From assembly GCF_001685355.1 (NCBI RefSeq), contig NZ_CP016438.1:930001-994000 (forward strand): a stretch of DNA of 64,000 nt, in the 5' to 3' direction. Below, piece by piece: positions 38,972 through 48,433 of this stretch (position 1 is its first letter; each line of letters begins with the position of its first letter). The notes beneath the pieces are model-generated. The model did no database searches and was not told the origin of the DNA. It saw only the letters and a list, made by a program, of their open reading frames with translations. This stretch comes from Streptomyces lincolnensis. Its GTDB lineage: Bacteria > Actinomycetota > Actinomycetes > Streptomycetales > Streptomycetaceae. A program made the translations under genes and the position numbers.

Positions 38972-39030
38972 GCGCCCCTTCAGGGGCGCGGGGGACTGCG
39001 CGACCAGCCACACACGGCCGCCAGCCGCCG
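38972..39030. repeat. Streptomyces-type GCGCCCC/GGGGCGC intergenic repeat
   Basis: GCGCCCC-TTCA-GGGGCGC forms a hairpin, followed by GGGGGACTGCGCGACCAGCCAC. This combination is the typical dispersed intergenic element of streptomycetes. It lies in the 118-bp gap between the asparaginase and aspartase genes and could act as a processing or partial-termination site there. Confidence 0.7.
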
Positions 39031-39051
39031 AACAAGAGATCCGGCACATCC

Positions 39052-40068
39052 TTAGGCGCAGGCCGGCACGGCAACCGGCTCCAGCGAACGAACGGGCCGC
39101 ACACGCCCGACCTCATGGCCGCCCCCGAGCAGCGCCTCGCCCTGGAACTCGGTGAGCAGCGACGGATCCACCCCGGCCCACGCCAGCGCCGCAGCGGCGA
39201 CCGGCACGCGCGCCCGGTTCGCCCCGTCCGCGATCTTCACGGCGACGGCGCGGCCGTCGGGGAGGGCGGCGACCTGCACTCCCTCGAAGCCGTCCTTGGA
39301 CAACAGCCCCGGCACGGCCCGCATCAGCGCGGCCACGTCCCGGCCCGCACCGGACGCCATCTCCACGTGTTCACGCATGGCGTCGGCGACCCGGGCCTCC
39401 GGTGTGCCCGGAGCGGCGGAGGTGATCCGCGCGGTGGCGCGCGCGAGGCCGTGCAGCGACACGGAGAAGAGGGGAGCCCCGCAGCCGTCGACGGTCACCC
39501 GGGCGATCCGCTGCCCGGTCAGGTCCTCGACGATCTCCGCGACGGCCTGCTGGAGCGGGTGCCCGGGATCGAGGTAACCCTCCAGAGGCCAGTCGTTGAG
39601 GACGCACGTGTAGAGCATCGCCGCGTGCTTGCCGGAGCAGTTCTGGGCGATCCGGGAGGGCAGTCGTCCCTCCCGCACCCAGGCATCGCGGACGACGGGG
39701 TCGAACGGCATGTCCGGCACGTTGCGCAGGGCGCCCTCGCCGACGCCGGCCAGCTCCAGGATCCGCCGGGTCCCGGCGAGGTGGCGTTCCTCGCCGGAGT
39801 GGCTCGCGGCGGCGAGCGAGAGCAGCTCGCCGTCCAGTGGCAGCCCGGCCCGCACCATGGCGACGGCCTGTACGGGCTTGATCGCCGACCGCGGGTAGAA
39901 CGCGGCCTCGATGTCGCCGAGCTGGAAGTCGACCCGTCCGTCCGCGCCGAGGACGACGACGGAACCGTAGTGGATGCCCTCCACGACACCGCCGCGTATC
40001 AGGTGGGCGACGGGGGCGTGGAGGGGCTCGCGGATCAGGGGTGCGTCCGCGACGGAACTGCTGTACAT
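39052..40068 (-). CDS. asparaginase (asparaginase_II family)
   Basis: This 338-residue protein belongs to the PF06089 type of L-asparaginase common in actinobacteria. Landmarks are LIRGGVVEGIHYGSVVVLGADG, FYPRSAIKPVQAVAMVRAGL with the conserved Ser-Lys, AASHSGEERHLAGTRRIL, NCSGKHAAMLYTC and VDGCGAPLFSVSLHGLA. It hydrolyses asparagine to aspartate, feeding the aspartase downstream. The ATG at 40066-40068 lies after AGG; a GTG one codon upstream is an alternative. It is 55 bp after the permease stop and likely cotranscribed. Confidence 0.9.
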   Translation of the reverse strand: MYSSSVADAPLIREPLHAPVAHLIRGGVVEGIHYGSVVVLGADGRVDFQLGDIEAAFYPRSAIKPVQAVAMVRAGLPLDGELLSLAAASHSGEERHLAGTRRILELAGVGEGALRNVPDMPFDPVVRDAWVREGRLPSRIAQNCSGKHAAMLYTCVLNDWPLEGYLDPGHPLQQAVAEIVEDLTGQRIARVTVDGCGAPLFSVSLHGLARATARITSAAPGTPEARVADAMREHVEMASGAGRDVAALMRAVPGLLSKDGFEGVQVAALPDGRAVAVKIADGANRARVPVAAAALAWAGVDPSLLTEFQGEALLGGGHEVGRVRPVRSLEPVAVPACA

Positions 40069-40123
40069 CACTACCTGTCTCTCGGGGGGCGCCCCGCGGG
40101 TCACGCGTCGGCGCGCGGATGGA

Positions 40124-41557
40124 TTAGGTGTCGGTGGACGCTCGGGCGACCCGGCCCCGGACTGCGAACCATCCGGCGACCAGTGCCCCGACGATGAGCG
40201 GCAGGCACAGCACGGTGGTGCGGCCTGCGCCTCCGTCGGCGTACATGAGGACCAGGACGGAGGCGAGGAAGGCCAGCGTCACGAGTTCGGTCCAGGGGGA
40301 GCCCGGCAGACGGTAGCCGGGGCGGCTGAGGTCGCCCTTCTGGGTCTTCTGCCAGAAGAGCAGGTGACAGACCATGATCATGGCCCAGGTGGACAGGATG
40401 CCGATCGCGGCGAAGTTCAGCACGATCTCGAACGCGTCGTCGGGGACGACGAAGTTGAGGCCGACGCCGAGGACGCAGATGCCGCTGGTGAGCAGGATGC
40501 CGCCGTAGGGGACCTGGCTGCGGCTCATCACCGCGGTGAACCTGGGGGCGGAGCCGGACATCGCCATGGAGCGCAGGATGCGGCCGGTGGAGTACAGGCC
40601 GGAGTTGAGCGAGGACATGGCCGCGGTGACGACGACGAGGTTCATGACGCCGCCGGCCGCCGGGATGCCGATGTTGGACAGCACGGTGACGAAGGGGCTC
40701 TGGCCGGACGTGTACTTGTTCCAGGGCAGCAGCATCGACAGCAGGACGACGGAGCCGACGTAGAAGAGGCCGACGCGCCACATGATCGAGTTGATCGCCT
40801 TCGGCATGATCTTCTCGGGGTTCTCGGTCTCGCCGGCGGCGACGCCGACCAGTTCGACGGAGGCGTAGGCGAAGACGACGCCCTGGATGATCAGCAGCAT
40901 GGGCAGCAGGCCGTTGGGGAAGATGCCGCCGTTGTCGGTGATCAGGGACGGGCCGGGGGTGGTGTCGCCGACCTCGTGCTGGGTGGCCAGCAGGAAGATG
41001 CCGATCAGCATGAACGCCACGAGCGCGCCCACCTTGATGATGGCGAACCAGAACTCCAGCTCGCCGAACATCTTCACCGAAATGAGGTTCACGGTGAGGA
41101 CGACCGCGAGCGCGATGAGCGCGATCACCCACTGCGGGATGTCGGAGAACATGCCCCAGTAGTGGGTGTAGACGGCCACCGCGGTGATGTCGGCGATACC
41201 GGTGGTGGCCCAGTTCAGGAAGTACATCCAGCCCGCGACGTACGCGCCCTTCTCGCCGAGGAACTCCCGGGCGTAGGAGACGAAGGCGCCGGAGGACGGG
41301 CGGTACAGGACGAGTTCACCGAGGGCGCGGACCACGAGGAAGGCGAAGATTCCGCAGACCGCGTAGGCGATGAACAGGGAGGGGCCGGCCTCGGCGAGGC
41401 GGCCGCCGGCGCCGAGGAAGAGGCCGGTGCCTATCGCGCCACCGATGGCGATCATGTTGACGTGCCGGTGCTTGAGGGACTTGCTGTAGCCCTCGTCTCC
41501 GGCATCGACATGGCTGGAACGTTTCTGCACGCCGTCGTGCAGGGACTGCTCGCTCAC
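40124..41557 (-). CDS. amino acid permease, AnsP-like
   Basis: This 477-residue APC-family permease has 12 transmembrane helices. It begins [39 protein letters not shown], the typical helix-1 motif, then [30 protein letters not shown]. The overall pattern matches gamma-aminobutyrate/asparagine permeases (AAT family). Proton-driven uptake of asparagine is likely because it stands between a GntR regulator and asparaginase, aspartase and glutaminase genes. The GTG start overlaps the GntR stop as GTGA. Confidence 0.88.
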   Translation of the reverse strand: MSEQSLHDGVQKRSSHVDAGDEGYSKSLKHRHVNMIAIGGAIGTGLFLGAGGRLAEAGPSLFIAYAVCGIFAFLVVRALGELVLYRPSSGAFVSYAREFLGEKGAYVAGWMYFLNWATTGIADITAVAVYTHYWGMFSDIPQWVIALIALAVVLTVNLISVKMFGELEFWFAIIKVGALVAFMLIGIFLLATQHEVGDTTPGPSLITDNGGIFPNGLLPMLLIIQGVVFAYASVELVGVAAGETENPEKIMPKAINSIMWRVGLFYVGSVVLLSMLLPWNKYTSGQSPFVTVLSNIGIPAAGGVMNLVVVTAAMSSLNSGLYSTGRILRSMAMSGSAPRFTAVMSRSQVPYGGILLTSGICVLGVGLNFVVPDDAFEIVLNFAAIGILSTWAMIMVCHLLFWQKTQKGDLSRPGYRLPGSPWTELVTLAFLASVLVLMYADGGAGRTTVLCLPLIVGALVAGWFAVRGRVARASTDT

Positions 41558-42285
41558 GCCTCGGGTCCGCCTTCCGTGGGACTGTCCGTGCGCGGGGAAC
41601 GCACGATGTCGGTGAGGGTGGTCTCGACGCGGTCGAGGTGGTGGGACATGGCCTCCACCGCGTCGTGTTCGGAACCGTCGATCAGCGCCTCGACGATGGC
41701 CCGGTGCTCGCGGTTGGACTGCTCGCGGCGGCCGCCGAGTTCGTTGAGGAACGCCGACTGGCGGGCCAGTGCGTCACGGATCTCCTCGATGACCCGGCGG
41801 AAGACCGGGTTCTGGGCGGCCTCGGCCACCCCGAGGTGGAACAGCGTGTCCATCGCGACCCAGGCGGTGGTGTCGGTCTCCCGCTCCATCCGGTCCAGGA
41901 GGTGGGCCAGATGGTCGAGGTTCTCCGCGGTGCGGCGCCTGGCCGCGTACCCGGCGACCGGGATCTCGACATGGCGGCGCACCTCCAGCAGGTCGCTGGC
42001 CGCGTAGTCGCCGAAGGTGGGGTCCTCGACGGCGTTGGCGACGACGAAGGTGCCCTTGCCGGTCTTGGAGACGGTCAGGCCCATGGTCTGCAGAGCCCTC
42101 AGGGCCTCGCGCAGGACGGGCCGGCTGATCTCCAGGGTCCGGCAGAGCTCCGCCTCGGAGGGGAGCTTGTCGCCGATGGCGTACTCGCCGCGCTCGATGG
42201 CGCCGCGCAGGTGCGCCAGGACCGCTTCCATGGCGCTGATGCGCCGTGGAGGCTGACTGGCTGTCCGGCTGTCTGACAGGTTCAC
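41554..42285 (-). CDS. FadR-subfamily GntR transcriptional regulator (FCD domain)
   Basis: This 243-residue protein has an N-terminal winged HTH ([53 protein letters not shown]) and a C-terminal all-helical FCD effector domain with metal-binding-type His and Asp residues. It probably senses an amino or dicarboxylic acid, such as asparagine or aspartate, and controls the permease-asparaginase-aspartase-glutaminase run. A perfect CTGTCTGACAG palindrome (42269-42279) lies in its first codons. GTG 42283-42285 lacks a clear ribosome-binding site; ATG 42229-42231 is an alternative. Confidence 0.88.
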   Translation of the reverse strand: MNLSDSRTASQPPRRISAMEAVLAHLRGAIERGEYAIGDKLPSEAELCRTLEISRPVLREALRALQTMGLTVSKTGKGTFVVANAVEDPTFGDYAASDLLEVRRHVEIPVAGYAARRRTAENLDHLAHLLDRMERETDTTAWVAMDTLFHLGVAEAAQNPVFRRVIEEIRDALARQSAFLNELGGRREQSNREHRAIVEALIDGSEHDAVEAMSHHLDRVETTLTDIVRSPRTDSPTEGGPEA

Positions 42286-42343
42286 GGGAGTGATACTCCG
42301 GGTGACGTGAGGCCCCTGTCAAGACGGCTGAAAGGATCTTTTC

Positions 42344-42380
42344 ACCGGATGTGGGGCCTGAAAGCGGCCCCACATCCGGT
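42344..42380 (-). terminator. strong hairpin terminator after uppP
   Basis: ACCGGATGTGGGGCC (42344-42358) and its exact complement (42366-42380) form a 15-bp stem with a 7-nt loop. It begins 26 bp downstream of the uppP stop on the minus strand and separates it from the GntR operon promoter. Confidence 0.8.
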
Positions 42381-42406
42381 GGATCGGCTGCCCGAGGCCC
42401 CCGCCG

Positions 42407-43243
42407 TCAGCTGCTGATCCCGCCCATGGCCAGCAGCCCGAACAGCAGCACCCCGACGAAGATCCGGTAGACCACGAAGGCGTTGAAGGAGTGCTTGGCC
42501 ACGAACTTCAGCAGCCAGGCGATGGAGGCGTAGGCGACGACGAAGGAGACCACCGTGCCGGCCGCGAGCGGGACCGCGCCCACGCCCGTGCCCAGGGCGT
42601 CCTTCAGTTCGTACAGGCCGGCGCCGGTCAGGGCGGGGATGCCGAGGAAGAAGGAGAGCCGGGTGGCGGCGACACGGTCCAGGTCGAGGATCAGGGCCGT
42701 GGACATGGTGGCGCCGGAGCGGGAGAAGCCCGGGAAGAGCAGGGCGAGGATCTGCGAGCTGCCGACCAGCATCGCGTCCTTGAAGGAGGTGTCGTCCTCC
42801 CCGCGCTTGTGCCGGCCCATCTGGTCGGCCGCCCACATCACGCCGCTGCCGACGATCAGCGAACCGGCGACCACCCACAGCGAGGCGAGCGGGCCCTCGA
42901 TGAGCGGCTTGGCCGCCAGGCCCACGGCGACGATCGGGATCGTCGCGCAGATCACCCACCAGGCGAACTTGTAGTCGTGGTGGTGGCGCTCCTCACGGTG
43001 GACGAGCCCGCGGCCCCAGGCGGAGACGATCCGCACGATGTCCTTGAAGAAGTACACGAGCACGGCGGCGATCGCCCCGACCTGGATCACGGCCGAGAAC
43101 CCGACGACGGCGTCGTCGTCGACCGGGATCCCCATGAGCCCCTCGACGATCTTCAGATGGCCGGTGGAGGAGACCGGCAGGAACTCGGTCACCCCCTCGA
43201 CGGCTCCGAGGACGACGGCCTGACCGACGCTGATGACGCTCAT
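42407..43243 (-). CDS. uppP: undecaprenyl-diphosphatase
   Basis: This 278-residue integral membrane protein shows the BacA/UppP motifs: AVVLGAVEGVTEFLPVSSTGHLKIVEGLMG near residue 9 and PGFSRSGATMSTALILDLDRV near 172. It dephosphorylates undecaprenyl pyrophosphate, recycling the lipid carrier of cell-wall synthesis, and gives bacitracin tolerance. Eight hydrophobic segments fit the fold. Streptomycetes usually hold more than one copy. It stands alone, with a strong terminator after it. Confidence 0.93.
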   Translation of the reverse strand: MSVISVGQAVVLGAVEGVTEFLPVSSTGHLKIVEGLMGIPVDDDAVVGFSAVIQVGAIAAVLVYFFKDIVRIVSAWGRGLVHREERHHHDYKFAWWVICATIPIVAVGLAAKPLIEGPLASLWVVAGSLIVGSGVMWAADQMGRHKRGEDDTSFKDAMLVGSSQILALLFPGFSRSGATMSTALILDLDRVAATRLSFFLGIPALTGAGLYELKDALGTGVGAVPLAAGTVVSFVVAYASIAWLLKFVAKHSFNAFVVYRIFVGVLLFGLLAMGGISS

Positions 43244-43328
43244 GGGATCCAGTTCTTCTCAAGGGTGTCGCGGGGCACGGCGTGTGCGGCGGGGACAGTC
43301 TTACTACACCCGTACGAGAGCCGATTCC

Positions 43329-43703
43329 CTATGCCCAGACCGCCTGGGCCAGCGCGACTCCCACGAAGACCGCCCCAAGTCCCGCCACCACACTGCCGAT
43401 CACGTTGACCGCCGCGTAGAACCCCGCGCCCGTCTCGGTCAGCCGGAGGGTCTCGTAGGAGAAGGTCGAGTACGTCGTCAGCGCCCCGCACAGGCCGGTG
43501 CCCAGGAGCAGTTGGAGGTGGGAACCGGCGGCCCCCGCCGCCGCGGCACCGGTGAGCGTGCCGAGGATCAGGCAGCCCGTGACGTTCACCGCGAAGGTGC
43601 CCCAGGGGAAGACCGAGTCGTGCCGGGACTGGACCGCGCGGTCGGTGAGATAACGCAGCGGGGCACCGACCATCGCGCCCATGACGACCAGGAGCCAGTT
43701 CAC
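43329..43703 (-). CDS. crcB: fluoride exporter CrcB (second subunit)
   Basis: This 124-residue protein has four hydrophobic segments and the CrcB/Fluc motifs [32 protein letters not shown] and [19 protein letters not shown]. Fluc channels are dual-topology dimers that expel fluoride. Two crcB genes in one operon commonly encode the two halves of a heterodimer. Its GTG start overlaps the DUF190 stop by 4 bp. It is the last gene of the crcB-DUF190-crcB operon under the fluoride riboswitch. Confidence 0.92.
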   Translation of the reverse strand: MNWLLVVMGAMVGAPLRYLTDRAVQSRHDSVFPWGTFAVNVTGCLILGTLTGAAAAGAAGSHLQLLLGTGLCGALTTYSTFSYETLRLTETGAGFYAAVNVIGSVVAGLGAVFVGVALAQAVWA

Positions 43704-44080
43704 AACTGCTTCTTACCCTTCGTGCCCGGTTCGCCCTGATTTTCGTCGCGGCCGACGTACCTGATGACCTCGCAGTCGTCGAGCGTCACCAGGCCCTCGG
43801 TGACCAGTTCGTCGAGCTGCGGCAGGAACGCCCGTACGCGCTCCTCGGCGTCGACGATCACGACGGCCACCGGCAGGTCCTCGCTCAGCGACAGCAGTCG
43901 TGAGGTGTGGATCAGGGAGGAGCCACCAAATCCCTCGACGCCGCGGAAGGCGCTGGCGCCCGCGAGGCCGGCGGCGTGGGCGCGGTGCACGATCTCGCTG
44001 TAGAGGGGCTTGCGGTGCCAGGTGTCATGCTCGCCGACGAAGACGGTCAGGCGCAGGGCACGGCCGGTCAGCCTTGTCAT
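43700..44080 (-). CDS. DUF190 domain protein in crcB operon
   Basis: This 126-residue soluble protein is of the DUF190 family ([46 protein letters not shown]). It is often encoded between or beside crcB genes, and a PII-like nucleotide-binding fold has been described for the family. It may tune fluoride export. Both ends overlap the flanking crcB genes by 4 bp, which suggests equimolar production. Confidence 0.9.
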   Translation of the reverse strand: MTRLTGRALRLTVFVGEHDTWHRKPLYSEIVHRAHAAGLAGASAFRGVEGFGGSSLIHTSRLLSLSEDLPVAVVIVDAEERVRAFLPQLDELVTEGLVTLDDCEVIRYVGRDENQGEPGTKGKKQL

Positions 44081-44529
44081 CGCCGCCTCCCCTTCAGGAC
44101 GCCGCGGGTGGCCGCGGCCGCGAGCCATACCGCCGTGAGCGCCGCCAGGACAGTCGCGGCGAGATAGGCCAGGCCCGTGCGGGCGTGGCCCGCGTCGACC
44201 AGCCGCTCGATGTCGACGGCGTACGTCGAGAAGGTGGTGAAGCCGCCGAGGACGCCGGTGCCGAAGAAAGGGCGGACCAGGCGGTGGGCGGCCCACACGT
44301 CGGTGATGACCACCATGAACACGCCGATCACCGCGCAGCCGACGACGTTGGTCCAGAAGGTCGCCCAGGGAAAACCGCCCGGCGGGGCGGGCCACGCCAG
44401 GGCGAGCCCGTACCGGGCGGTGGCACCGAGAGCACCACCGAGCGCGACGACGGCGAGGACGGGGGCCTGGCCCTGGCGGACGGGTGTCCGCGCGGCCGGG
44501 AGGCCGGTGCTGGTCTCCTGGGTGCTCAT
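44077..44529 (-). CDS. crcB: fluoride exporter CrcB (first subunit)
   Basis: This 150-residue membrane protein has the CrcB landmarks: [42 protein letters not shown] and [21 protein letters not shown]. It has a 25-residue N-terminal extension relative to the second copy. Together they probably make a heterodimeric fluoride channel. GTAGGAG precedes the ATG at 44527-44529. It is the first gene after the fluoride riboswitch, whose expression-platform hairpin lies in between. Confidence 0.93.
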   Translation of the reverse strand: MSTQETSTGLPAARTPVRQGQAPVLAVVALGGALGATARYGLALAWPAPPGGFPWATFWTNVVGCAVIGVFMVVITDVWAAHRLVRPFFGTGVLGGFTTFSTYAVDIERLVDAGHARTGLAYLAATVLAALTAVWLAAAATRGVLKGRRR

Positions 44530-44583
44530 GTCGTACGTCTCCTACTCGCCGGGGCCCGGGCAGCCGGGCGCGCGCCATCGCAA

Positions 44584-44637
44584 GTAGGGACCGTTGGCGG
44601 CCTGCGCCGCGGTTCGGGTACGGCGGGCCCCACCGCC
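44584..44637 (-). promoter_or_regulatory. fluoride (crcB) riboswitch aptamer
   Basis: On the minus strand the sequence shows GGCG-GTGGGGCC-CGCC (44637 to 44622), a 4-bp stem with the 8-nt loop size of known fluoride aptamers. It then has GAACCGC, a GCGGC/GCCGC hairpin and CAACGGTCCCTAC ending at 44584. Loop GGGGCC can pair with the downstream GGTCCC as the conserved pseudoknot. It lies 55 nt upstream of crcB. A GCCCGG/CCGGGC hairpin after it could be the expression platform. Confidence 0.85.
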
Positions 44638-44693
44638 GCGCCGCGAGGGGAATCGCGGCCGGTCAACAGCGTAACCCCGGGTTCGGGGCCGGG

Positions 44694-45656
44694 TCACTTC
44701 GGGGCGGGTGCCTCGCAGACCGCGACACCGTGCTCCCACAGGCTGCCCAGGATCAGGTGGTCCCCGGTCCGGCAGACGCTGGTGACGAAGCGGAAGCCGG
44801 AGTGGCGGCGGGCCATGTGGTGGATCACGGTGCCGTCGTCGTCGACGGCCAGAACGCCGATCATGCCGGTGGGACGGTAGGGGGCTCGGACGGCCAGGCG
44901 CGCGACGCCACGGCGGACGGCCGGTGCGGCGCGGTGCAGCAGCTCCAGCGGGGGGACGCGGGGCCCGGCGAGGGACACCCAGACCGGGCCGTCCTTGCCG
45001 GCACGCCAGAGGTTGTCGGGCATCCCCGGAAGGTTCTCCACGAAGGGTTCGCTCTCCCCCGCACGGGGTCCGGTGAGCCGGTAGCGGGTCAGGCGGCGCG
45101 CGCCCGTCTCGGCGATCACCAGGAAGGACTCGTCGCCGCTCACCGCCAGCCCGTTGGCGAACTGGAGCCCCTCCAGCAGGACGTCGGGCGCCTCGCTGTC
45201 AGGGGCCAGGCGCAGCAGCCGGCCGGTGCCGGTGTGCTCGACCAGGTCGCCGATCCACTGGTCGAGGGGGTATCGGCGGCTGGAGACGGTGAAGTACAGG
45301 GTTCCGTCGGAGAGGGCGACGACGTTGCTGGCGAACCGCAGCGGCTCCCCCGCCACCGAGTCGGCGAGAATGCGCACGGTGCCGTCGGAGAGGTCGACGC
45401 GCAGCAGGCCGAGGTCGGCGTCGCACACCAACAACCGGTCGTCCGCGAGGAGTTCGAGACCGAGCGGCCTGCCGCCGGTCTCGGCGAGCACCTCGACCCG
45501 GGCCGCGGCCGGATCCGTCACCCCGTCCAGGCGGACGATGCGGCCGTCCTCCAGACCGGTCAGCACCCGCCCGCGGGAATCGGCCACCACGTCCTCGGGG
45601 CCGCGCCCGCCGAGCGCGACGTAGTGGTGGGGGACGAGAGCTGCCGGACGGTCCAT
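44694..45656 (-). CDS. SMP-30/gluconolactonase/strictosidine-synthase-like protein
   Basis: This 320-residue protein is a six-bladed beta-propeller of the SMP-30/LRE type. It shows the repeated blade pattern with GPEDVVADSRGRVLTGLEDGRIVRL, RPLGLELLADDRLLVCDADLGLLRVD, FASNVVALSDGTLYFTVSS, FANGLAVSGDESFLVIAETGARRLTRY and GMPDNLWRAGKDGPVWVSLAG. Metal-binding acidic and Asn residues of lactonases are probable at SN, NG and DN. It may hydrolyse a lactone. It has no signal peptide, so it is cytoplasmic. The gene ends 57 bp before the riboswitch. Confidence 0.87.
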   Translation of the reverse strand: MDRPAALVPHHYVALGGRGPEDVVADSRGRVLTGLEDGRIVRLDGVTDPAAARVEVLAETGGRPLGLELLADDRLLVCDADLGLLRVDLSDGTVRILADSVAGEPLRFASNVVALSDGTLYFTVSSRRYPLDQWIGDLVEHTGTGRLLRLAPDSEAPDVLLEGLQFANGLAVSGDESFLVIAETGARRLTRYRLTGPRAGESEPFVENLPGMPDNLWRAGKDGPVWVSLAGPRVPPLELLHRAAPAVRRGVARLAVRAPYRPTGMIGVLAVDDDGTVIHHMARRHSGFRFVTSVCRTGDHLILGSLWEHGVAVCEAPAPK

Positions 45657-45719
45657 GGACGTCTGCCCTTCGCTGTCGGGACGGGTGCCGGGCGGACGTG
45701 TACCCCCGCGGTCCGTCGG

Positions 45720-46007
45720 CTACCAGCCCTTCTCGAACATGCGCGCCACCTCGGCGATCCGCATCTCGTCGCGCCGGTAGTGGGTGCGCCGCCGGATTCT
45801 CCTGGTGCGCAGCAGGCCGATGTCCGCGAGCAGGTCGAGATGCCTCTCGGCGACCTCGCGGGACACGCCGAGCTTCACGGCGACGGCGTCCGCGGTGACG
45901 CCGTCCTCGACGAGGTCACCGCGTTTCGGGGGCGGGAAGTGGGCGGCCGGGTTCTTCAGCCATTCGAGGATGTCCAGGCGCTTTTCGCCGGTCGGAGCCC
46001 TCAGCAT
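45720..46007 (-). CDS. small winged-helix (ArsR-like) regulator
   Basis: This 95-residue protein is almost entirely an ArsR-type winged helix. It begins MLRAPTGEKRLDILEWLKNPAAHFPPPKRGDLVEDGVTADAVAVKLGVSREVAERHLDLLADIGLLRTRRIRRRTHYRRD. There is no metal-binding Cys motif. Similar small proteins in Actinobacteria regulate adjacent sugar or lactone genes. The ATG at 46005-46007 follows GGAGGGG and is preferred over an upstream in-frame ATG at 46103. It is 63 bp upstream of the SMP-30 gene and likely cotranscribed. Confidence 0.8.
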   Translation of the reverse strand: MLRAPTGEKRLDILEWLKNPAAHFPPPKRGDLVEDGVTADAVAVKLGVSREVAERHLDLLADIGLLRTRRIRRRTHYRRDEMRIAEVARMFEKGW

Positions 46008-46166
46008 CGTCGTCCCCTCCGTCCGAGCCGCCTCGTTCCGCGTCTTCCCACTGTCCCGCAGTCCGAGCCGCCCTGTCCGGGACTCCCCAACGTTGTCCGA
46101 CATCGAACTCTTTTACTGCGGAGGCCAGTTCGGTAATGGGCGTGGCCGGTGAGGCCCGAGGAAATG

Positions 46167-46206
46167 CCCCTCCGCCCGCGGCTCGTGGCACGCGCGGGCG
46201 GAGGGG
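46167..46206 (-). terminator. terminator after the GH42 gene
   Basis: CCCCTCCGCCCGCG and CGCGGGCGGAGGGG form a perfect 14-bp stem around a 12-nt loop, starting 7 bp past the beta-galactosidase stop on the minus strand. The rest of 46008-46213 holds no gene. Confidence 0.75.
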
Positions 46207-46213
46207 GGCCTGG

Positions 46214-48235
46214 TCAGCCGTCGAGTCGTACGACCCGGACGGCGCCCGCCGGGACGGGCAGCCGGCCCGCGGCGCGCTCACCGGTCAGCAGCTCGGTGCC
46301 GTCCGTCTCCAGCGGCACCTTGACGTCGGCGGCGGTGTGGTTGATCGCGAACAGGTAGGTGCCCGACTCGCCGGTGCGGCGCACCACTTCGACGTCGCGG
46401 GGCAGGTCGGCGCGGGCGTCGACGCCCGCGTCCTCGATCGCCCAGCCCAGCAGCGCGTCGAGGCCCTGGGCACCGAGGCGGGTGGAGACGTACCAGGCGG
46501 TGCCCCGGCCGTGGCGGTTCCGGGTGACGGCGGGGTGTCCGGCGGTCAGTCCGTCGGCGTACGTCCACACGGGCTCGGCGCCGCGCGGCACCACGACCTC
46601 CGTCCACACGTCACCGGTGAGCTCCGAGCCGTCGGAGCCGGCGATCCGCACCGCCTGCCCCGGGAGCAGCGGTGAGAACTCCTCGACGGTCAGGCCGAGC
46701 ACGTCGCGCAGGGCACCGGGATGGGCGCCCTCGTGGACGGCGTCGTGCTGGTCGACGATGCCGGAGAAGTACGACACGACGACGGTGCCGCCGTTCTCGA
46801 CGTACTCCCGGACGTTGCGGCCGGCCTTCTCCGTCATCAGATACAGCGCGGGAACGACGACAAGGGGATAGGCCGACAAGTCGGCTTCCGGGTGGGCGAA
46901 GTCGACCGTGAGGTGACGGTCGTAGAGGGCCTCGTAGAAGGCGTCGGCGCGCTCGCGCGGGTCGTGGTCCTCGCTGGGCCGCCAGTCGAGGGTCTGCGCC
47001 CACCAGGAGTGCCAGTCCCACAGGACGGCCACGTCGGCGGTGGTACGGGTGCCGCGGACGGTGCTCAACGAGTCGAGGGAGGCGCCCAGTTCGACCACTT
47101 CGCGCCAGACGCGGGTGTCGGTGCCGCCGTGCGGGACCATCGCCGAGTGGAACTTCTCGGCGCCGCGACGGGACTGGCGCCACTGGAAGAACATCGCGCC
47201 CTCGGAGCCGCGGGCGACATGGCCGAGGGAGTTGCGGGCCATCTGGCCGGGGGCCTTGGCGGGGTTGCGGGGCTGCCAGTTGACGCCCGAGGTGGAGTGT
47301 TCGAGCAGCAGCCAGGGGGCGCCGCCCGCGACCGAGCGGGTCAGGTCGGCGGCCATCGCGAGGTTGACGTGGGTGCGGCGGCCGTCGGTGATCAGGTAGT
47401 GGTCGTTGGTGACGATGTCGACCTCGCGCCCCCAGGCCCAGTAGTCGACCGAGTCGCACTGGCTGAGCGCGACCATGAAGTTGGTGGTGACCGGGACGCC
47501 GGGCGTCAGGCGGTGCAGGATGTCCCGTTCCGCCACGAAGTTCTCGCGCATGGTGGCGTCGGCGAACCGCTTGTAGTCCAGCGCCTGGCCGGGGTTGCCG
47601 ACCGTGGCCGCCGTGCGCGGCGGGTCGATCTCGTCGAGGTGGGCGTAGCGCTGGCCCCAGAAGGCGGTGCCCCAGGCCTCGTTGACCGCGTCGACCGTGC
47701 CGTACGTCGTGGCCAGCCAACGGCGGAAGTGGGCGGCGCAGGAGTCGCAGTAGCAGGCGGAGACGGGGACGCCGTACTCGTTGTGCACGTGCCACATCGC
47801 CAGGGCGGGGTGGTCGGCGTAGCGCTCGGCGAGTTGCGTGGTGATGGTCGTGGCGGCGGTCCGGTAGTGGGCGTTGCTGTGGCAGATGGCGCCGCGCGAG
47901 CCGAAGGCGAGGCGGACGCCGTCCGCCGTCACCGGCAGCGCGTCGGGGTGGGCGCGGTAGAACCAGGCCGGGGGAACGACGGTCGGGGTGCCGAGGTCGA
48001 CGCGGATGCCGTTGTCGTGCAGCAGGTCCAGGATGCGGTCCAGCCAGCCGAAGTCGTACACGCCCGGCCGGGGCTCCAGCAGCGCCCAGGAGAAGATCCC
48101 GACGCTCACCATGGTGACGCCGGCCTCCCGCATCAGCCGGACATCCTCCTGCCAGACGCTCTCCGGCCACTGCTCCGGGTTGTAGTCCCCGCCGAAGGCA
48201 AGCCTGGTGAGGCCCCTGGGGGTGGTCTCCGGCAT
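46214..48235 (-). CDS. GH42 beta-galactosidase
   Basis: This 673-residue enzyme has the length of GH42 beta-galactosidases. The TIM-barrel catalytic part (about 1-390) includes FGGDYNPEQWPESVWQEDV, the acid/base in MWHVHNEYGV near 155, a CYCDSC cysteine cluster for zinc, and the nucleophile region WLLLEHSTSGVNWQPRN near 305. The middle trimerisation domain and a C-terminal beta domain follow. There is no signal peptide, so it works inside the cell on imported galactosides. AGGAGA precedes the ATG at 48233-48235. Divergent from a LacI gene that likely represses it. Confidence 0.92.
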   Translation of the reverse strand: MPETTPRGLTRLAFGGDYNPEQWPESVWQEDVRLMREAGVTMVSVGIFSWALLEPRPGVYDFGWLDRILDLLHDNGIRVDLGTPTVVPPAWFYRAHPDALPVTADGVRLAFGSRGAICHSNAHYRTAATTITTQLAERYADHPALAMWHVHNEYGVPVSACYCDSCAAHFRRWLATTYGTVDAVNEAWGTAFWGQRYAHLDEIDPPRTAATVGNPGQALDYKRFADATMRENFVAERDILHRLTPGVPVTTNFMVALSQCDSVDYWAWGREVDIVTNDHYLITDGRRTHVNLAMAADLTRSVAGGAPWLLLEHSTSGVNWQPRNPAKAPGQMARNSLGHVARGSEGAMFFQWRQSRRGAEKFHSAMVPHGGTDTRVWREVVELGASLDSLSTVRGTRTTADVAVLWDWHSWWAQTLDWRPSEDHDPRERADAFYEALYDRHLTVDFAHPEADLSAYPLVVVPALYLMTEKAGRNVREYVENGGTVVVSYFSGIVDQHDAVHEGAHPGALRDVLGLTVEEFSPLLPGQAVRIAGSDGSELTGDVWTEVVVPRGAEPVWTYADGLTAGHPAVTRNRHGRGTAWYVSTRLGAQGLDALLGWAIEDAGVDARADLPRDVEVVRRTGESGTYLFAINHTAADVKVPLETDGTELLTGERAAGRLPVPAGAVRVVRLDG

Positions 48236-48433
48236 CGATCTCTCCTGGTTCGGATGATTGGGAGCGTGCACACACGGTGTCGGCAGCGCGACGGCCAAGA
48301 TAACCGCATACAGGTGATCCTTGCCAAGAGGAGCGGCACGGGTTCTGCTGTGCACGATCACAGCACGTGGTCGATCCCGGTGGTCATCCGGCGGTTCGGA
48401 CGGCCGCTGTCCGCCGTCCGGGGCCTTAAAGTC

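Noticed and set aside
46008..46103. N-terminal extension of the small winged-helix protein to an upstream ATG
   Set aside because: The ATG at 46007 has a strong GGAGGGG and gives the compact family form; the extension looks like non-coding leader.
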